Shown: positions 35,938-44,581, counted from the first letter of the stretch. The stretch: 64,000 bases of DNA from Alphaproteobacteria bacterium 46_93_T64 (GCA_002163135.1 MAAN01000013.1:1-64000); one strand, 5' to 3'. The notes: generated by a model not told the origin, from the sequence alone. Made by a program: numbers and translations.

Positions 35938-35978
35938 ATGTTTGCCACTACAGTCCCAACTGGACACAGGAAAATACG

Positions 35979-38009
35979 ATGACCGCGGACCAACCAACTG
36001 CAGAAGAGCTCAGCGAGATTGAACGAAAATTCGATCCTGAAACAGCGTTTCGAGCCTCTGGCCCAAAAATCGCATTTGTCATCTCCGCATTCCTTGTGGC
36101 CATGTCCGTCTATCATTTCTACGCCTCCGGTTTTGGGCTGGTGCGTGAATTACTCCACCGTGGTATCCATCTGTCATTCGTTCTTGGCTTGGTTTTCTTT
36201 CTATTTTCGTTTTTACGTGCAAAAGACACCCGCCTTCCAGAGCCCGTCTGGTATCGCATTGGCGGCATCAACATCCTTGATGCAGCGCTTGGACTACTCG
36301 CTGTTGCAGCATCATTATACCTCCCCCTTCTCCCGCCTGAGGTGGTTGCAGAGCGGGTTGGAAATCCGTCCCAGTTTGACGTCTTCATGGGATCGGTTCT
36401 GCTTTTGATAACTCTTGAAGCGGCCCGCAGAGCTGTCGGACCAACACTCCCGATAATTGCCATTATCTTTATTCTGTTTGCCTTATTCGGCCCACTCGCT
36501 CCCGGCGCGCTCAAGCACGGTGGAACCAGCTGGCTTGGGCTGATTAACCACATCTACATGACCAATCAGGGCATCTACGGTGTCGCCATCGGTGTCATGG
36601 CCCAGTATGTGTTCTTGTTCATTTTGTTCGGAGTCTTGGCAACACGCATCGGGCTTGGTCAATTGTTTATCGACCTTGCTATGGTGATCGCCGGCCGCTA
36701 CACGGGCGGTCCTGCGAAAGTCGCGATTTGCGCTTCCGCCTTTATGGGCAGCATTTCAGGCTCTTCTATCGCCAACACCGTAACAACTGGCGCCCTTACC
36801 ATTCCCGCCATGAAAAAAATCGGCTACCCCCCTCATTTTGCGGGTGCGGTAGAAGCCACTGCCTCAACTGGCGGGCAGATAACACCGCCGGTCATGGGCG
36901 CTGCTGCGTTTATCATGGTAGAATATCTTGAAATACCGCTCCGCGATGTTTTGGCAGCTGCGCTATTTCCAGCACTTCTGCATTATTTCGGCATCTTCAT
37001 CATGGTGCATCTGGAAGCCAAGAAACTTGGCCTTAGAGGTCTAACAGCTAAAGAGCTCCCGGATGCGGTTTTGGTTCTCAAACAACATTGGATGTCGATT
37101 ATCCCGCTGATTGTTTTGGTAACTTTCATCCTGACAGGTCGCACGCCCGATTTTGCTGCTGTATATGGCATCATTGCTTGCGTGGTCGTCGGTGTTCTCA
37201 ACCCGACCAATAGGCTGACACTTCGCGATTTATGGAACGCATTAGGTGCCGGTGCTAAAAACACGATTGCTGTGGGCGCTGCGGCTGCTTGCGTGGGGAT
37301 CATTGTTGGTGTTGTTACACTCACCGGTGTTGGTTTTCGCTTGGGCTATGTAGTTGTTCAAACGGCAACCGATATCGGTGCAATATTTGGCAACACTTGG
37401 CCGTTCAACTTTTTTGAAGTACCGCAGTGGGCGTTGTTCTTCTCGCTGGTTCTGGTTGCCATCGCCTGCATCATGATGGGCGCAGGTATTCCAACCACTG
37501 CCACTTATATCATTTTGGTTGCCGTTGCAGGCCCTGCCCTCGCGCAGTTAGGTGTAGAACCATTGGTCGCTCACTTCTTCGTCTTTTATTATGGAGTGCT
37601 GGCGGATATTACACCGCCCGTGGCGTTGGCCGCCTATGCGGCGGCGGGGATCGCCGGATCCAATCCATTTCAGACAGGAAATACAGCATTCCGTCTTGGT
37701 ATCGCAAAAGCATTGGTTCCGTTTGTTTTTGTCTATTCGCCAGCTCTCCTTCTTGTAACGGAAGGGTTCACTTGGATGGCATTTTCGATCACGCTTGCTG
37801 GCGCTATGGCAGGTATCGGTCTTTTGGGGGTTTCTTTTTCAGGCTACTTGCTCACACCGCTCAGCAAGTACGAGCGTATCTGGGTAGCACTGGTTTCGTT
37901 GCTTTTCATTGCACCCGGACTTGCAACAATGGCCGCTGGCGCAGTTCTGATGCTCCCTATCTTTATTTTGCAGTATCTAAAAGTGAAAGCAGCCGCCAAA
38001 TTCGCCTAG
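35979..38009 (+). CDS. TRAP transporter fused permease (TAXI type, DctQM fusion)
   Basis: A 676-residue inner-membrane permease. The N-terminal part (residues to about 190) has four TM segments and corresponds to DctQ; the rest has about twelve TM and carries DctM motifs such as SISGSSIANTVTTGALTIP, STGGQITPPVMGAAAF and GAGIPTTATYIIL. This fusion is characteristic of TAXI-type TRAP systems and uses an ion gradient. ATG 35979 has AGGA upstream; the ATG at 35919 would overlap the terminator and is rejected. It is the partner of the TAXI gene at 34878. Confidence 0.95.
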   Translation: MTADQPTAEELSEIERKFDPETAFRASGPKIAFVISAFLVAMSVYHFYASGFGLVRELLHRGIHLSFVLGLVFFLFSFLRAKDTRLPEPVWYRIGGINILDAALGLLAVAASLYLPLLPPEVVAERVGNPSQFDVFMGSVLLLITLEAARRAVGPTLPIIAIIFILFALFGPLAPGALKHGGTSWLGLINHIYMTNQGIYGVAIGVMAQYVFLFILFGVLATRIGLGQLFIDLAMVIAGRYTGGPAKVAICASAFMGSISGSSIANTVTTGALTIPAMKKIGYPPHFAGAVEATASTGGQITPPVMGAAAFIMVEYLEIPLRDVLAAALFPALLHYFGIFIMVHLEAKKLGLRGLTAKELPDAVLVLKQHWMSIIPLIVLVTFILTGRTPDFAAVYGIIACVVVGVLNPTNRLTLRDLWNALGAGAKNTIAVGAAAACVGIIVGVVTLTGVGFRLGYVVVQTATDIGAIFGNTWPFNFFEVPQWALFFSLVLVAIACIMMGAGIPTTATYIILVAVAGPALAQLGVEPLVAHFFVFYYGVLADITPPVALAAYAAAGIAGSNPFQTGNTAFRLGIAKALVPFVFVYSPALLLVTEGFTWMAFSITLAGAMAGIGLLGVSFSGYLLTPLSKYERIWVALVSLLFIAPGLATMAAGAVLMLPIFILQYLKVKAAAKFA

Positions 38010-38030
38010 AGTAAACGCAAGGCTCACAAA

Positions 38031-38055
38031 TGCCGGTGTGGTAAACTCACCGGCA
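38031..38055. terminator. Hairpin between TRAP permease and envelope operon ends
   Basis: TGCCGGTG and CACCGGCA form an 8-bp stem around TGGTAAACT, between two convergent genes and overlapping the end of the minus-strand gene. There is no T run on the plus strand and only TTT on the minus strand, so it is a moderate call. Confidence 0.5.
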
Positions 38056-38955
38056 TAACCCTAAGAGGCTAGTTCGAATTTCGACTTTCCCCTTCTGCTT
38101 CACGCCGTTTACGGAGATCCGCTCAATGGTAATCGCACCCGCCTTTAAGCCATATTGACCTCTCACACGCACGCCACTTTTGACTTTGGCTGGAACCAAT
38201 TGAAAGAGCCCTCCAAGCAACGCCGCATCAACGACCCGCGCAAATAGTCGGACGGGCTCACCTCCACTCAGAGAATGGTACGCCCGAATAGCGGCATGTT
38301 GTTTGATTTCCTTGGGCGGAAGGGCACCTGTACTCTGCCTTAAAAACAAACTTGTTCTATCGGGGTTAATTTTTTTGGGATGCCCACGACGCCCACTAGC
38401 AACATAAATCGTTCCTAATTTCGTCATCAAGCCCGTTTGTAGGCCCAAGCAAGTTTCAAACGCTTCGAATAATTTTCGCTTTTGATCGGAACGTTCGGGC
38501 CAAGCGATTTCAACATCAGGCCCTTTGCCTGTTTCCAGTAACTTCAACAGTACCCGTCCTTCCTTCACCGCGTCCTCTTTTGTTGTTTCTATTTTCACAG
38601 ATATTTGCGTCGGTTCAGTCAACTTCAGAGATGGCTTTTCAACGCGCGGCTTCTCTTTCTCAGGTTTCGCAGCAGGAGGTTTTTGTTTCGGTGCTGTTAT
38701 TGTAGGCGAGATAATTTTAGGCGGTAAAACCTTCGGAGAAGGCGCATGAGGCGGCGGTGGTGGCGGAAGAATAACCACTGTCATCGTTCTCACCTTCTGT
38801 GGCGTTTCAGGAACTGGAACTTCAGGCGCTGTTGGTTTCACTAAAGGGGTGTGATTAAGCGTGGGAAGAACCTGAAATATTATTGCAGCGCCGATAATGG
38901 CAGTCACAAACATTGACGCCTTTTCGGTCATAGTTCTTCCCTTAAGCATATTCAT
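38047..38955 (-). CDS. TonB-like proline-rich envelope protein, last gene of the envelope operon
   Basis: A 302-residue protein with one N-terminal TM (about residues 14-30, VTAIIGAAIIFQVLP), then a long Pro/Lys-rich linker (about 35-105, with LPPPPPPHAP and repeated K-P-E), and a C-terminal folded domain of about 190 residues. The anchor plus rigid proline-lysine linker is the layout of TonB or TolA. The C-terminal domain does not read as a known TonB domain. It overlaps the previous gene by 4 bases. In this operon an ExbB-like and a candidate ExbD-like gene are present, which makes an energy-transducing role plausible. Confidence 0.72.
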   Translation of the reverse strand: MNMLKGRTMTEKASMFVTAIIGAAIIFQVLPTLNHTPLVKPTAPEVPVPETPQKVRTMTVVILPPPPPPHAPSPKVLPPKIISPTITAPKQKPPAAKPEKEKPRVEKPSLKLTEPTQISVKIETTKEDAVKEGRVLLKLLETGKGPDVEIAWPERSDQKRKLFEAFETCLGLQTGLMTKLGTIYVASGRRGHPKKINPDRTSLFLRQSTGALPPKEIKQHAAIRAYHSLSGGEPVRLFARVVDAALLGGLFQLVPAKVKSGVRVRGQYGLKAGAITIERISVNGVKQKGKVEIRTSLLGLCR

Positions 38956-39458
38956 TGCACAGATACTTCTGCTGAAAACAGCTCCATTTCTTCGGACAGA
39001 GACTGAAGCTCTTCCTGTCTGTTTTCCCGCGTCTCAATGGTAAATTTGGTTGCTACGTCCGCTGAACCTGCCGGTTCCAGTATTTGCTCACGCCGCTTTG
39101 CTACATCAGGCGACAATTCGGCTAGATCAAGATCCGTTACCTCCGCAATATTGGAAGATTCCTCCTCCTCAAGGGCATCCGCCATTCTGGTTAAATCATC
39201 TGGAACTCCAGCAACAGGAACATATGCAACAGCATTCTCATATTCCGCAGATTTGGAAGCCGCTTTGTCAGGTTGCCTCATTCGTGGCTGGTCGGTGGGC
39301 TTGATTTGAACGACAACTTCTTGTGCTTTTCCCTTCAACTCCTGAACGGTATTGTGGGTGTCTTCCGCCACGGATTGATATGCGGCTTTGTCGCTGGTGA
39401 ACAGAAAAATGAGTGCTGCGCCAACGACCAAATTAAACATCAAAAATTTCATAACCAT
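38952..39458 (-). CDS. Single-TM periplasmic protein, unknown function
   Basis: A 168-residue protein: an N-terminal helix (FNLVVGAALIFLFTS) followed by a hydrophilic, acidic periplasmic tail rich in E and D, probably helical or disordered. I know no family. It overlaps the ExbB-like gene by 26 bases and the TonB-like gene by 4 bases, so its product is probably needed in a fixed ratio to these. It may be an accessory stalk of the same complex. Confidence 0.7.
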   Translation of the reverse strand: MVMKFLMFNLVVGAALIFLFTSDKAAYQSVAEDTHNTVQELKGKAQEVVVQIKPTDQPRMRQPDKAASKSAEYENAVAYVPVAGVPDDLTRMADALEEEESSNIAEVTDLDLAELSPDVAKRREQILEPAGSADVATKFTIETRENRQEELQSLSEEMELFSAEVSVQ

Positions 39459-40005
39459 TTTCCTTTTTAAATGAGGGAGAGGAAACCGGTGTCACGGATT
39501 TTTGTTCCGCCCCAGAAATAATTAAAATGGAACGCAAAAGGGCCGAAATCGGCAATCCAATGACGGTTGTCATAAATGCCAGACTGAAATTCGCAGTAAC
39601 CTCGCGGATAACTGCTTGAACGGTTGCGGGGGTAAGTTCCTGGCCTGCAAGACTACCAATACCAAGACTTATACCGAGCAAAGTAAATGTCAGGGCTAAC
39701 GTCGTAACGCCGTTAGCCGATTGAACCCCCATTTCCAGCCAGTATTCTCTGTCATGTTCCTCAGCTTTTCGCAGACGAATAAGGCTGAAGACGGAGAGAA
39801 AAACCAATACGCTCAACATTGAAACGAAAGACAATCCCAGAACGTTCAACGCCCAACTGGCAAGATCTAAGGGGTCCTTGGAAAACAACAGAACGGAGGC
39901 AGCGGCAGCGATAGTCACAAACCCGAGGAAGTAACTAGCTGCCTGTGCCAAATGCCGAGTATTTTTTAGAAGCCCGTCCATCTCAACGTCGTCCCATACG
40001 GGCAT
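39433..40005 (-). CDS. MotA/TolQ/ExbB-like proton channel protein
   Basis: A 190-residue inner-membrane protein with about four TM segments. The region TLALTFTLLGISLGIGSLAG (about residues 115-134) and ANFSLAFMTTVIGLPISALL (about 153-172) match the conserved TM pair of the MotA/TolQ/ExbB family, which forms the pentameric core of PMF-driven motors. It overlaps the genes on both sides (by 23 and 26 bases). The family call is by motif; the length is short for TolQ or MotA. A partner with a single TM, possibly the gene at 42417, is expected. Confidence 0.72.
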   Translation of the reverse strand: MPVWDDVEMDGLLKNTRHLAQAASYFLGFVTIAAAASVLLFSKDPLDLASWALNVLGLSFVSMLSVLVFLSVFSLIRLRKAEEHDREYWLEMGVQSANGVTTLALTFTLLGISLGIGSLAGQELTPATVQAVIREVTANFSLAFMTTVIGLPISALLRSILIISGAEQKSVTPVSSPSFKKENGYEIFDV

Positions 40006-40369
40006 TTACTAACGTTTGTGTAGAAAGCCCGACACTTTGCAGCCAATGATCAGTTACGAAACGGCCTTTTTCGACAGAAGCATGAACCAAAAATGTCAGG
40101 TCATAATTCTGAAAAGCTGCCTGCACCATGGAGGTATTTTTTCCGCTTAGGCTTTTGTCACGTAGAACCATTCTTTCCAGATCAACAAGGCGAACACCGC
40201 TGGTCTCTAACTTAACCTGTCGCTCTTGAACATCGATATTTCCTGAAAGCATCGTCTGAACCAAAATGGCCCGCTCTCTTTCCAGATTTTCAAGTGAACC
40301 TGCCTGCGCGTGGGTCAGACCGGTACCAACAACGGCGATGGTGACGCCTATATAAATCAAATTTTTCAT
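39983..40369 (-). CDS. Small secreted protein, unknown function
   Basis: A 128-residue protein with an N-terminal signal peptide (MKNLIYIGVTIAVVGTGLTHAQA) and a mature helical domain of about 105 residues (SLENLERERAILVQTML, then QAAFQNYDLTFLVHASVEKG). No motif is recognised. It lies in the ten-gene envelope operon and overlaps the ExbB-like gene by 23 bases, so it is probably a periplasmic member of the same complex. The pattern ENLERERAIL recalls proteins that fold as helical hairpins. Confidence 0.7.
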   Translation of the reverse strand: MKNLIYIGVTIAVVGTGLTHAQAGSLENLERERAILVQTMLSGNIDVQERQVKLETSGVRLVDLERMVLRDKSLSGKNTSMVQAAFQNYDLTFLVHASVEKGRFVTDHWLQSVGLSTQTLVNARMGRR

Positions 40370-40383
40370 GTCTATTCTCCTTT

Positions 40384-41271
40384 CTATTGGTTGATGAAGA
40401 AATCAATCGCGTATTTTTGACGTTCTTCTTCGGGCGCACGGCCAAGATCTTCGGACGCAAATTGTGTTTCTTCAGATAACGCCAGTGCATCAAGAGAAAT
40501 AAGCTTGGCCATATTTGCCACGATTGCCCGTTCCTGATTTACAAGACCTAACTCAGCTTCATTCTGAGAGATCAATTGCCTCAAATAGTCTTCTTGACTA
40601 AGCGGAACACCGTTTAGGGCCGGAGCTTGATTAGCCGGATGTGTATTGACAGCGGCGACAAGGTTTTCAAGTGCCGATATGTTTCTTGCATATTCTCTGC
40701 TATATCGGCTTTCTGACATGGCAACAGATTGCATGAGCTTCATATCAACCTTGGACAAGCTTGATTTCAATCTCTCACGGGCAGCTTGTTGCAGACTCAC
40801 CAGCTGTTTCTGCCCCGCTGTATTCCCTTGTTTCTTACGGTTCAACTTGCGCAGCAATCGCTCATACAAACGGAGTTTTATACGGGCTCTTTTTTGCCGT
40901 AAGTCCTGATTTTCCTTCAACATCGTCACGTAGGATTTCTTTTCCAGAAGAAACTGATGCTGCAATTCATAGCGGGTCTCTCCTTCTGCCCGCTCTATTG
41001 CCCCTTGCAAATCACCAAGGGTCTCTTGCTTTAGTTTTGCACTGTCTTCTGTCTCAATCAGTGCTGCCGCCAACTCTGACTTGCGAAAATCACTTTCAAC
41101 CGCTTTTTCAAGATGATTTCCAGGTAATTTAATAAGCCGTTCACTGGCCGTTGGCGCCCAACTGGAATCCGCTGCGATAGCGGAAGATGTCATGCTACTA
41201 CCAATCAGAATTCCAGCAACAGGCAAGCCAAACATGAGGCTGCGGAAAACCGGAGTTGATTTTGATTTCAT
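40384..41271 (-). CDS. Periplasmic coiled-coil protein, unknown function
   Basis: A 295-residue exported protein: signal peptide from MKSKSTPVFRSLMFGLPVAG to about SSAIAA, then a long, charged, heptad-like helical region (about residues 60-230, with KENQDLRQKRARIKLRLYER), and a C-terminal acid region. ATG 41271 is chosen over 41304, which would add 11 residues overlapping the previous gene. The coiled coil suggests a structural stalk or linker in the envelope. It is member 6 of the ten-gene operon. Confidence 0.72.
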   Translation of the reverse strand: MKSKSTPVFRSLMFGLPVAGILIGSSMTSSAIAADSSWAPTASERLIKLPGNHLEKAVESDFRKSELAAALIETEDSAKLKQETLGDLQGAIERAEGETRYELQHQFLLEKKSYVTMLKENQDLRQKRARIKLRLYERLLRKLNRKKQGNTAGQKQLVSLQQAARERLKSSLSKVDMKLMQSVAMSESRYSREYARNISALENLVAAVNTHPANQAPALNGVPLSQEDYLRQLISQNEAELGLVNQERAIVANMAKLISLDALALSEETQFASEDLGRAPEEERQKYAIDFFINQ

Positions 41272-41300
41272 AATTAGTCTCCTTACGGGATATGCCACGA

Positions 41301-41867
41301 TCACTTGTTCTTCCAGTGATGCATGCGGCGAATTTCACGTTTCAAGTCATCATTGACATTCAAGGCCGCGAAAGTTCCAAACGTCCAATCGTCGGTCCGC
41401 CCAAGAATGGCTTCAGACGACGCGACAAAAGAGGATCCATCTGAGAAATACAGATCATGTTGTGGATATTTTGACTTAAAGGCTTCAAAACTCCGCCGTG
41501 CTTGCTCCATGTCGCCGCCTTTGAAATAATTGACTATGGCAAGCGCACTAATCCGCATCTGCTCGCCTTTTGGCACAACATCAGATCCTGAACCAAGCTC
41601 GGAGACGCATTTGTCTGCAACACGTGCACTGGTTAGATATGCCCCAGAAGACCCTTTTCGCCTCGCGTCTTCATCGCGCTGCAATGCTTCATTACGGCAA
41701 TTTTCAAACACCTGCTTGCGTTCATATTGTGCGTAACGTTCTGCCCTGAATTCTAATCCAGCAGTTGGATCTGGCGTTGTTGTGAGTTGGCAAGCTCCTA
41801 ACAACAAGGCGAGCGAGGCAACACAGGCTTTAGGAATAATACGGTGGAAATCAAGTTGGGTGGACAT
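41301..41867 (-). CDS. Lipoprotein, unknown function
   Basis: A 188-residue lipoprotein: signal peptide with lipobox LLGAC near residue 25 (CVASLALLLGACQL). ATG 41867 is supported by GGAG eight bases upstream; the ATG at 41891 is less likely. The mature domain has two cysteines (ENCRNEA and ADKCVSEL) that could form a disulfide, and a TPR-like helical stretch (AIVNYFKGGDMEQARRSFEA). It overlaps the transglycosylase gene by 17 bases. Its Cys pair and lipid anchor suggest an outer-membrane-side component of the envelope complex. Confidence 0.75.
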   Translation of the reverse strand: MSTQLDFHRIIPKACVASLALLLGACQLTTTPDPTAGLEFRAERYAQYERKQVFENCRNEALQRDEDARRKGSSGAYLTSARVADKCVSELGSGSDVVPKGEQMRISALAIVNYFKGGDMEQARRSFEAFKSKYPQHDLYFSDGSSFVASSEAILGRTDDWTFGTFAALNVNDDLKREIRRMHHWKNK

Positions 41868-42420
41868 GGGTGTCTCCTTTCGAAGTCGCAAGATTAAGTG
41901 TATGAATTGTTCGGCTATATTTACGCCGCAAGCGCTGAACGCGTTTAACGTATTTCCGGGTTGCCGGGATCACTCGGGCACTAGGAAGATCACCAACGCG
42001 AGAGCCCCCGTTGTAATAGGACAAAGCAAGATCAGTTCGACCTTTATACCGATCGAGCAAACGCCCTAGAAAATGCAGACCAACACGAATATTGACCCGT
42101 GCGTTCCAAAGCAGATCTTCTTCTATGCCGTATTCATCCCGCGCCGTGGCCGGCATAATTTGCATGACCCCACGTGCGCCCTTGTGACTTAAAGCCTTCG
42201 GATTAAAGTTACTTTCTGCGTGGGCGACGGCTAACGCCAAAGGAACAGGAATTCCAAGATTGACCGCTTCTCTTGCAACAAGAAGTTGGATATCCTGGCG
42301 ATCCGGCTCGCTTGCAGAAATAGCTGTCGAACATCCCGCAAGCGCCAGAAGTGGCAATACCAGTCCCACTGCAAAGAAAATTGGGCGCACTACTTTGACC
42401 AAAAAATTAACGGATTTCAT
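41851..42420 (-). CDS. Lytic transglycosylase (SLT/MltC-type lipoprotein)
   Basis: A 189-residue lipoprotein (signal peptide to LALAGC) with a soluble-lytic-transglycosylase domain. The catalytic Glu is in AHAESNFNPKALSHKGARG, followed by GVMQIMPATA and, later, DLALSYYNGG, the three SLT motifs. It would cleave the MurNAc-GlcNAc bond of peptidoglycan with anhydro-sugar formation. ATG 42420 overlaps the stop codon of the previous gene (ATGA). The presence of a peptidoglycan-cleaving enzyme here suggests that the operon's complex needs a local opening in the wall. Confidence 0.9.
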   Translation of the reverse strand: MKSVNFLVKVVRPIFFAVGLVLPLLALAGCSTAISASEPDRQDIQLLVAREAVNLGIPVPLALAVAHAESNFNPKALSHKGARGVMQIMPATARDEYGIEEDLLWNARVNIRVGLHFLGRLLDRYKGRTDLALSYYNGGSRVGDLPSARVIPATRKYVKRVQRLRRKYSRTIHTLNLATSKGDTHVHPT

Positions 42421-42872
42421 TGATCTGTCCTCCCGTTCAGGCTTTGTAATCGGTTCCGCCATTCTTGCGAGAACGGGGAAACCACAAGATTTGCTACAGA
42501 CAATTTCTCACGAGCGGCTAACGCTGTTTCGAAAGGCAGCGCAGGATCTACTGCCAAAATGACGCGCCGCCCGTCCGCATTCGCCTGTCTCGTCACGTCT
42601 GCAGGGGAGACAAGGGCCAAGTCGGCATTTCGGTAATCGGTCCCGTCAAAAATCAAAATGATGTCCTTTGAATTTGACTGGATAGCGGCGGCACCCTTCG
42701 CTGTTTTATTTGCAACTATATCAAGCGCCTTAGCCGCTTCGATCCGGGTTGGATCCGCATTTCCCGTTTCCACGCCCATTGAAATCAACGTCAAGATCAT
42801 CAGACTGAAGAAACCCATAGCCAAAGCCAAAGCAACCTCCGTCATTGCACTTTCATGTGTGGCGTTTTGCAT
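42417..42872 (-). CDS. Single-TM protein with ExbD/TolR-like layout
   Basis: A 151-residue protein with one N-terminal TM (EVALALAMGFFSLMILTLISMG) and a periplasmic domain. The C-terminal segment RRVILAVDPALPFETALAAREKL resembles the ExbD/TolR pattern of a beta strand with a conserved acidic residue, then VPY-like and a helix. The aspartate usually found in the TM of ExbD is absent; a Glu sits just before it. The layout and the ExbB-like gene in the operon suggest an ExbD counterpart, but a clear match is not seen. It overlaps the transglycosylase gene by 4 bases. Confidence 0.55.
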   Translation of the reverse strand: MQNATHESAMTEVALALAMGFFSLMILTLISMGVETGNADPTRIEAAKALDIVANKTAKGAAAIQSNSKDIILIFDGTDYRNADLALVSPADVTRQANADGRRVILAVDPALPFETALAAREKLSVANLVVSPFSQEWRNRLQSLNGRTDQ

Positions 42873-42888
42873 TAGTTTTCTCCTCTAC

Positions 42889-43710
42889 TCAGTCGACCAA
42901 TCGTGTATCAAGAAACAGGTTGTTGAAGGTCTGTCTTGTAAGGCGACCGTTCACTTGCAATGCAGAATCCGATTGATAGTCACGAAGTGCTGTTCTGGTT
43001 TCATCGGTAAGATATCCATCTGCGATACCGGGCTCGTACCCCAGCTCGAAAAGACGGATTTCCGCTTGCTCAATAGTCGCTCTATAGATTGAGTTTCCCG
43101 AATGTGTTTTTCGTTGAATACTGAAAGTCCGCTCTGTAACTTGAAGCGCATTTTTCCTTTGCAGATAAGCGAGCGTCCTTGGTGACGTACTAACCAAAAC
43201 CTGACCAGAGTGAGTTGCAACCGCCTGATATGACAGAGATACCTGACCCCGGCTTTTACTGACACGTCCTATGATCAGAATGTCTGCCTGGCTATTTTCG
43301 AGCAGAATATTAAGCGCATCCTCTTTACCTGCGACAGAACCATAACGATCACGTTCATCCACAAGGGTATTCAGGTTCGAGCGATCTATAAAATGAAAAT
43401 TCTGGCCACCCAACCGATGTAAATTAGCAATGAGGTAACTGTTAATGGCTCCAAGCTCATATTTGGAGAGATCGCCCCCTTCAGCCAAGGAACGAAGAGC
43501 CACTTTTGACGCCTCGTACCCTGCTGAAGAAGAGATACGCCCAATTTGGGTATCGTTTAGGCCCTGAACAAGATCTGCGGCGATTTCTCTAAATTGTTTT
43601 GGATCTAGTTCCTGCGCCCGAACCGATGCAGTTGTCATCGATACCATCAATAAAACACACAACATTCCAAACAACCCGATCCGATAACTTAGCTGCGTAA
43701 AAATAAACAT
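42889..43710 (-). CDS. CsgG/FlgO-like protein with C-terminal peptidoglycan-binding domain
   Basis: A 273-residue exported protein. Signal peptide about residues 8-32. Residues 40-195 resemble the CsgG/FlgO fold: FIDRSNLNTLVDERDRYGSV, then ADILIIGRVS and a beta-rich repeat (QVSLSYQAVATHSGQVLVST). The C-terminal 65 residues are a PG_binding_1 domain (AEIRLFELGYEPGIADGYL, ETRTALRDYQSDS, LTRQTFNNL). The protein would sit on peptidoglycan; FlgO-like proteins act in the outer-membrane assembly of flagella. It is the second gene of the operon. Confidence 0.75.
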   Translation of the reverse strand: MFIFTQLSYRIGLFGMLCVLLMVSMTTASVRAQELDPKQFREIAADLVQGLNDTQIGRISSSAGYEASKVALRSLAEGGDLSKYELGAINSYLIANLHRLGGQNFHFIDRSNLNTLVDERDRYGSVAGKEDALNILLENSQADILIIGRVSKSRGQVSLSYQAVATHSGQVLVSTSPRTLAYLQRKNALQVTERTFSIQRKTHSGNSIYRATIEQAEIRLFELGYEPGIADGYLTDETRTALRDYQSDSALQVNGRLTRQTFNNLFLDTRLVD

Positions 43711-43740
43711 CTGACTTACCCCGTTACAAACTGGAGATCC

Positions 43741-44496
43741 TTAGCTCAACATTTTCCAGCGACCATCCGGGGTGCGACAAGCACGGCCCGTAACCTGTTC
43801 TTCAAAGCCGTCCACAAAAACCCATGTTGAATATTCACGGCAAGGAAGATTGGAGGAGGTTCTGTATGTTTTTGTAGGCGTCATTTCGTAATCACGACCA
43901 GTATCGGGATTACGCCAAGTTACCGTTTGACCGGTCGGGACATTCTCAAGAACATGCGAGGCTTGATTTTGATCCGATTTCTGCATGGATTTGCCAACTT
44001 CACCACCAATAACAGCCCCAATAATCGCGCCGCCGACAATGGCGACTGTACGGCCCCTCCCTTTTCCAAACTGCGTCCCAGCGGCGCCACCCAAAAGGGC
44101 TCCGATGATCCGACCACCCATTACCTTGTCAAAAGAAATGGAGGGCGTATTGGATGTTGGTCTGTAACGCGGCTCTTGATATTGAACGTGCTTGCGGTAG
44201 TACCGATCAGAACGTTCATTGTACCGTACGTATTTCACATGCTTTTTATGATGCTTGTGTTTCGCATGTTTTTTGTGTTTTTTGTGTTGCTTATGTGAAT
44301 GTTGACGCTTTGGTTTGGAGACCTTGTAATACGTGATCCGCTCAACCTCTTTCACCCGCACAGTCTTTTGTCCATGGGCTTTAGCCCAATATGAATGATC
44401 GGCATAAGCTGCGCTCGTGGTGAGGGGCAATAGTGCCGCACTGGCAACAGATGCGGAGACGATCAATCGAACAACAATATTAAATAGCTTTTTCAT
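43741..44496 (-). CDS. Glycine-zipper (17-kDa-antigen-like) surface protein with His/Lys-rich tract
   Basis: A 251-residue exported protein. ATG 44496 follows a perfect AGGAGG. Signal peptide to about AAYA. Residues about 58-85 are an extraordinary run of H and K (KHKKHAKHKHHKKH), a possible metal- or polyanion-binding tract. A glycine zipper (about 130-165: IIGALLGGAAGTQFG and IVGGAIIGAVIGGEVG) as in the Rickettsia 17-kDa antigen family follows, and then a domain with RNPDTGRDYEMTPT and CREYSTWVFVDG. It is the first gene of the operon, next to the divergent two-component system, so its promoter probably reads the inverted repeat at 44582. Confidence 0.82.
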   Translation of the reverse strand: MKKLFNIVVRLIVSASVASAALLPLTTSAAYADHSYWAKAHGQKTVRVKEVERITYYKVSKPKRQHSHKQHKKHKKHAKHKHHKKHVKYVRYNERSDRYYRKHVQYQEPRYRPTSNTPSISFDKVMGGRIIGALLGGAAGTQFGKGRGRTVAIVGGAIIGAVIGGEVGKSMQKSDQNQASHVLENVPTGQTVTWRNPDTGRDYEMTPTKTYRTSSNLPCREYSTWVFVDGFEEQVTGRACRTPDGRWKMLS

Positions 44497-44581
44497 TTTT
44501 TTCCTCCTGGAAGACCAAGACAGCATTTCGTAACTGAAAATGATTTTAGGAGGATCGGGATTTCGATAGTATGCCGGGGCT

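Noticed and set aside
35919-35978. ATG at 35919 as start of the TRAP permease
   Set aside because: It overlaps the terminator hairpin and has no SD; ATG 35979 has AGGA at the right distance.
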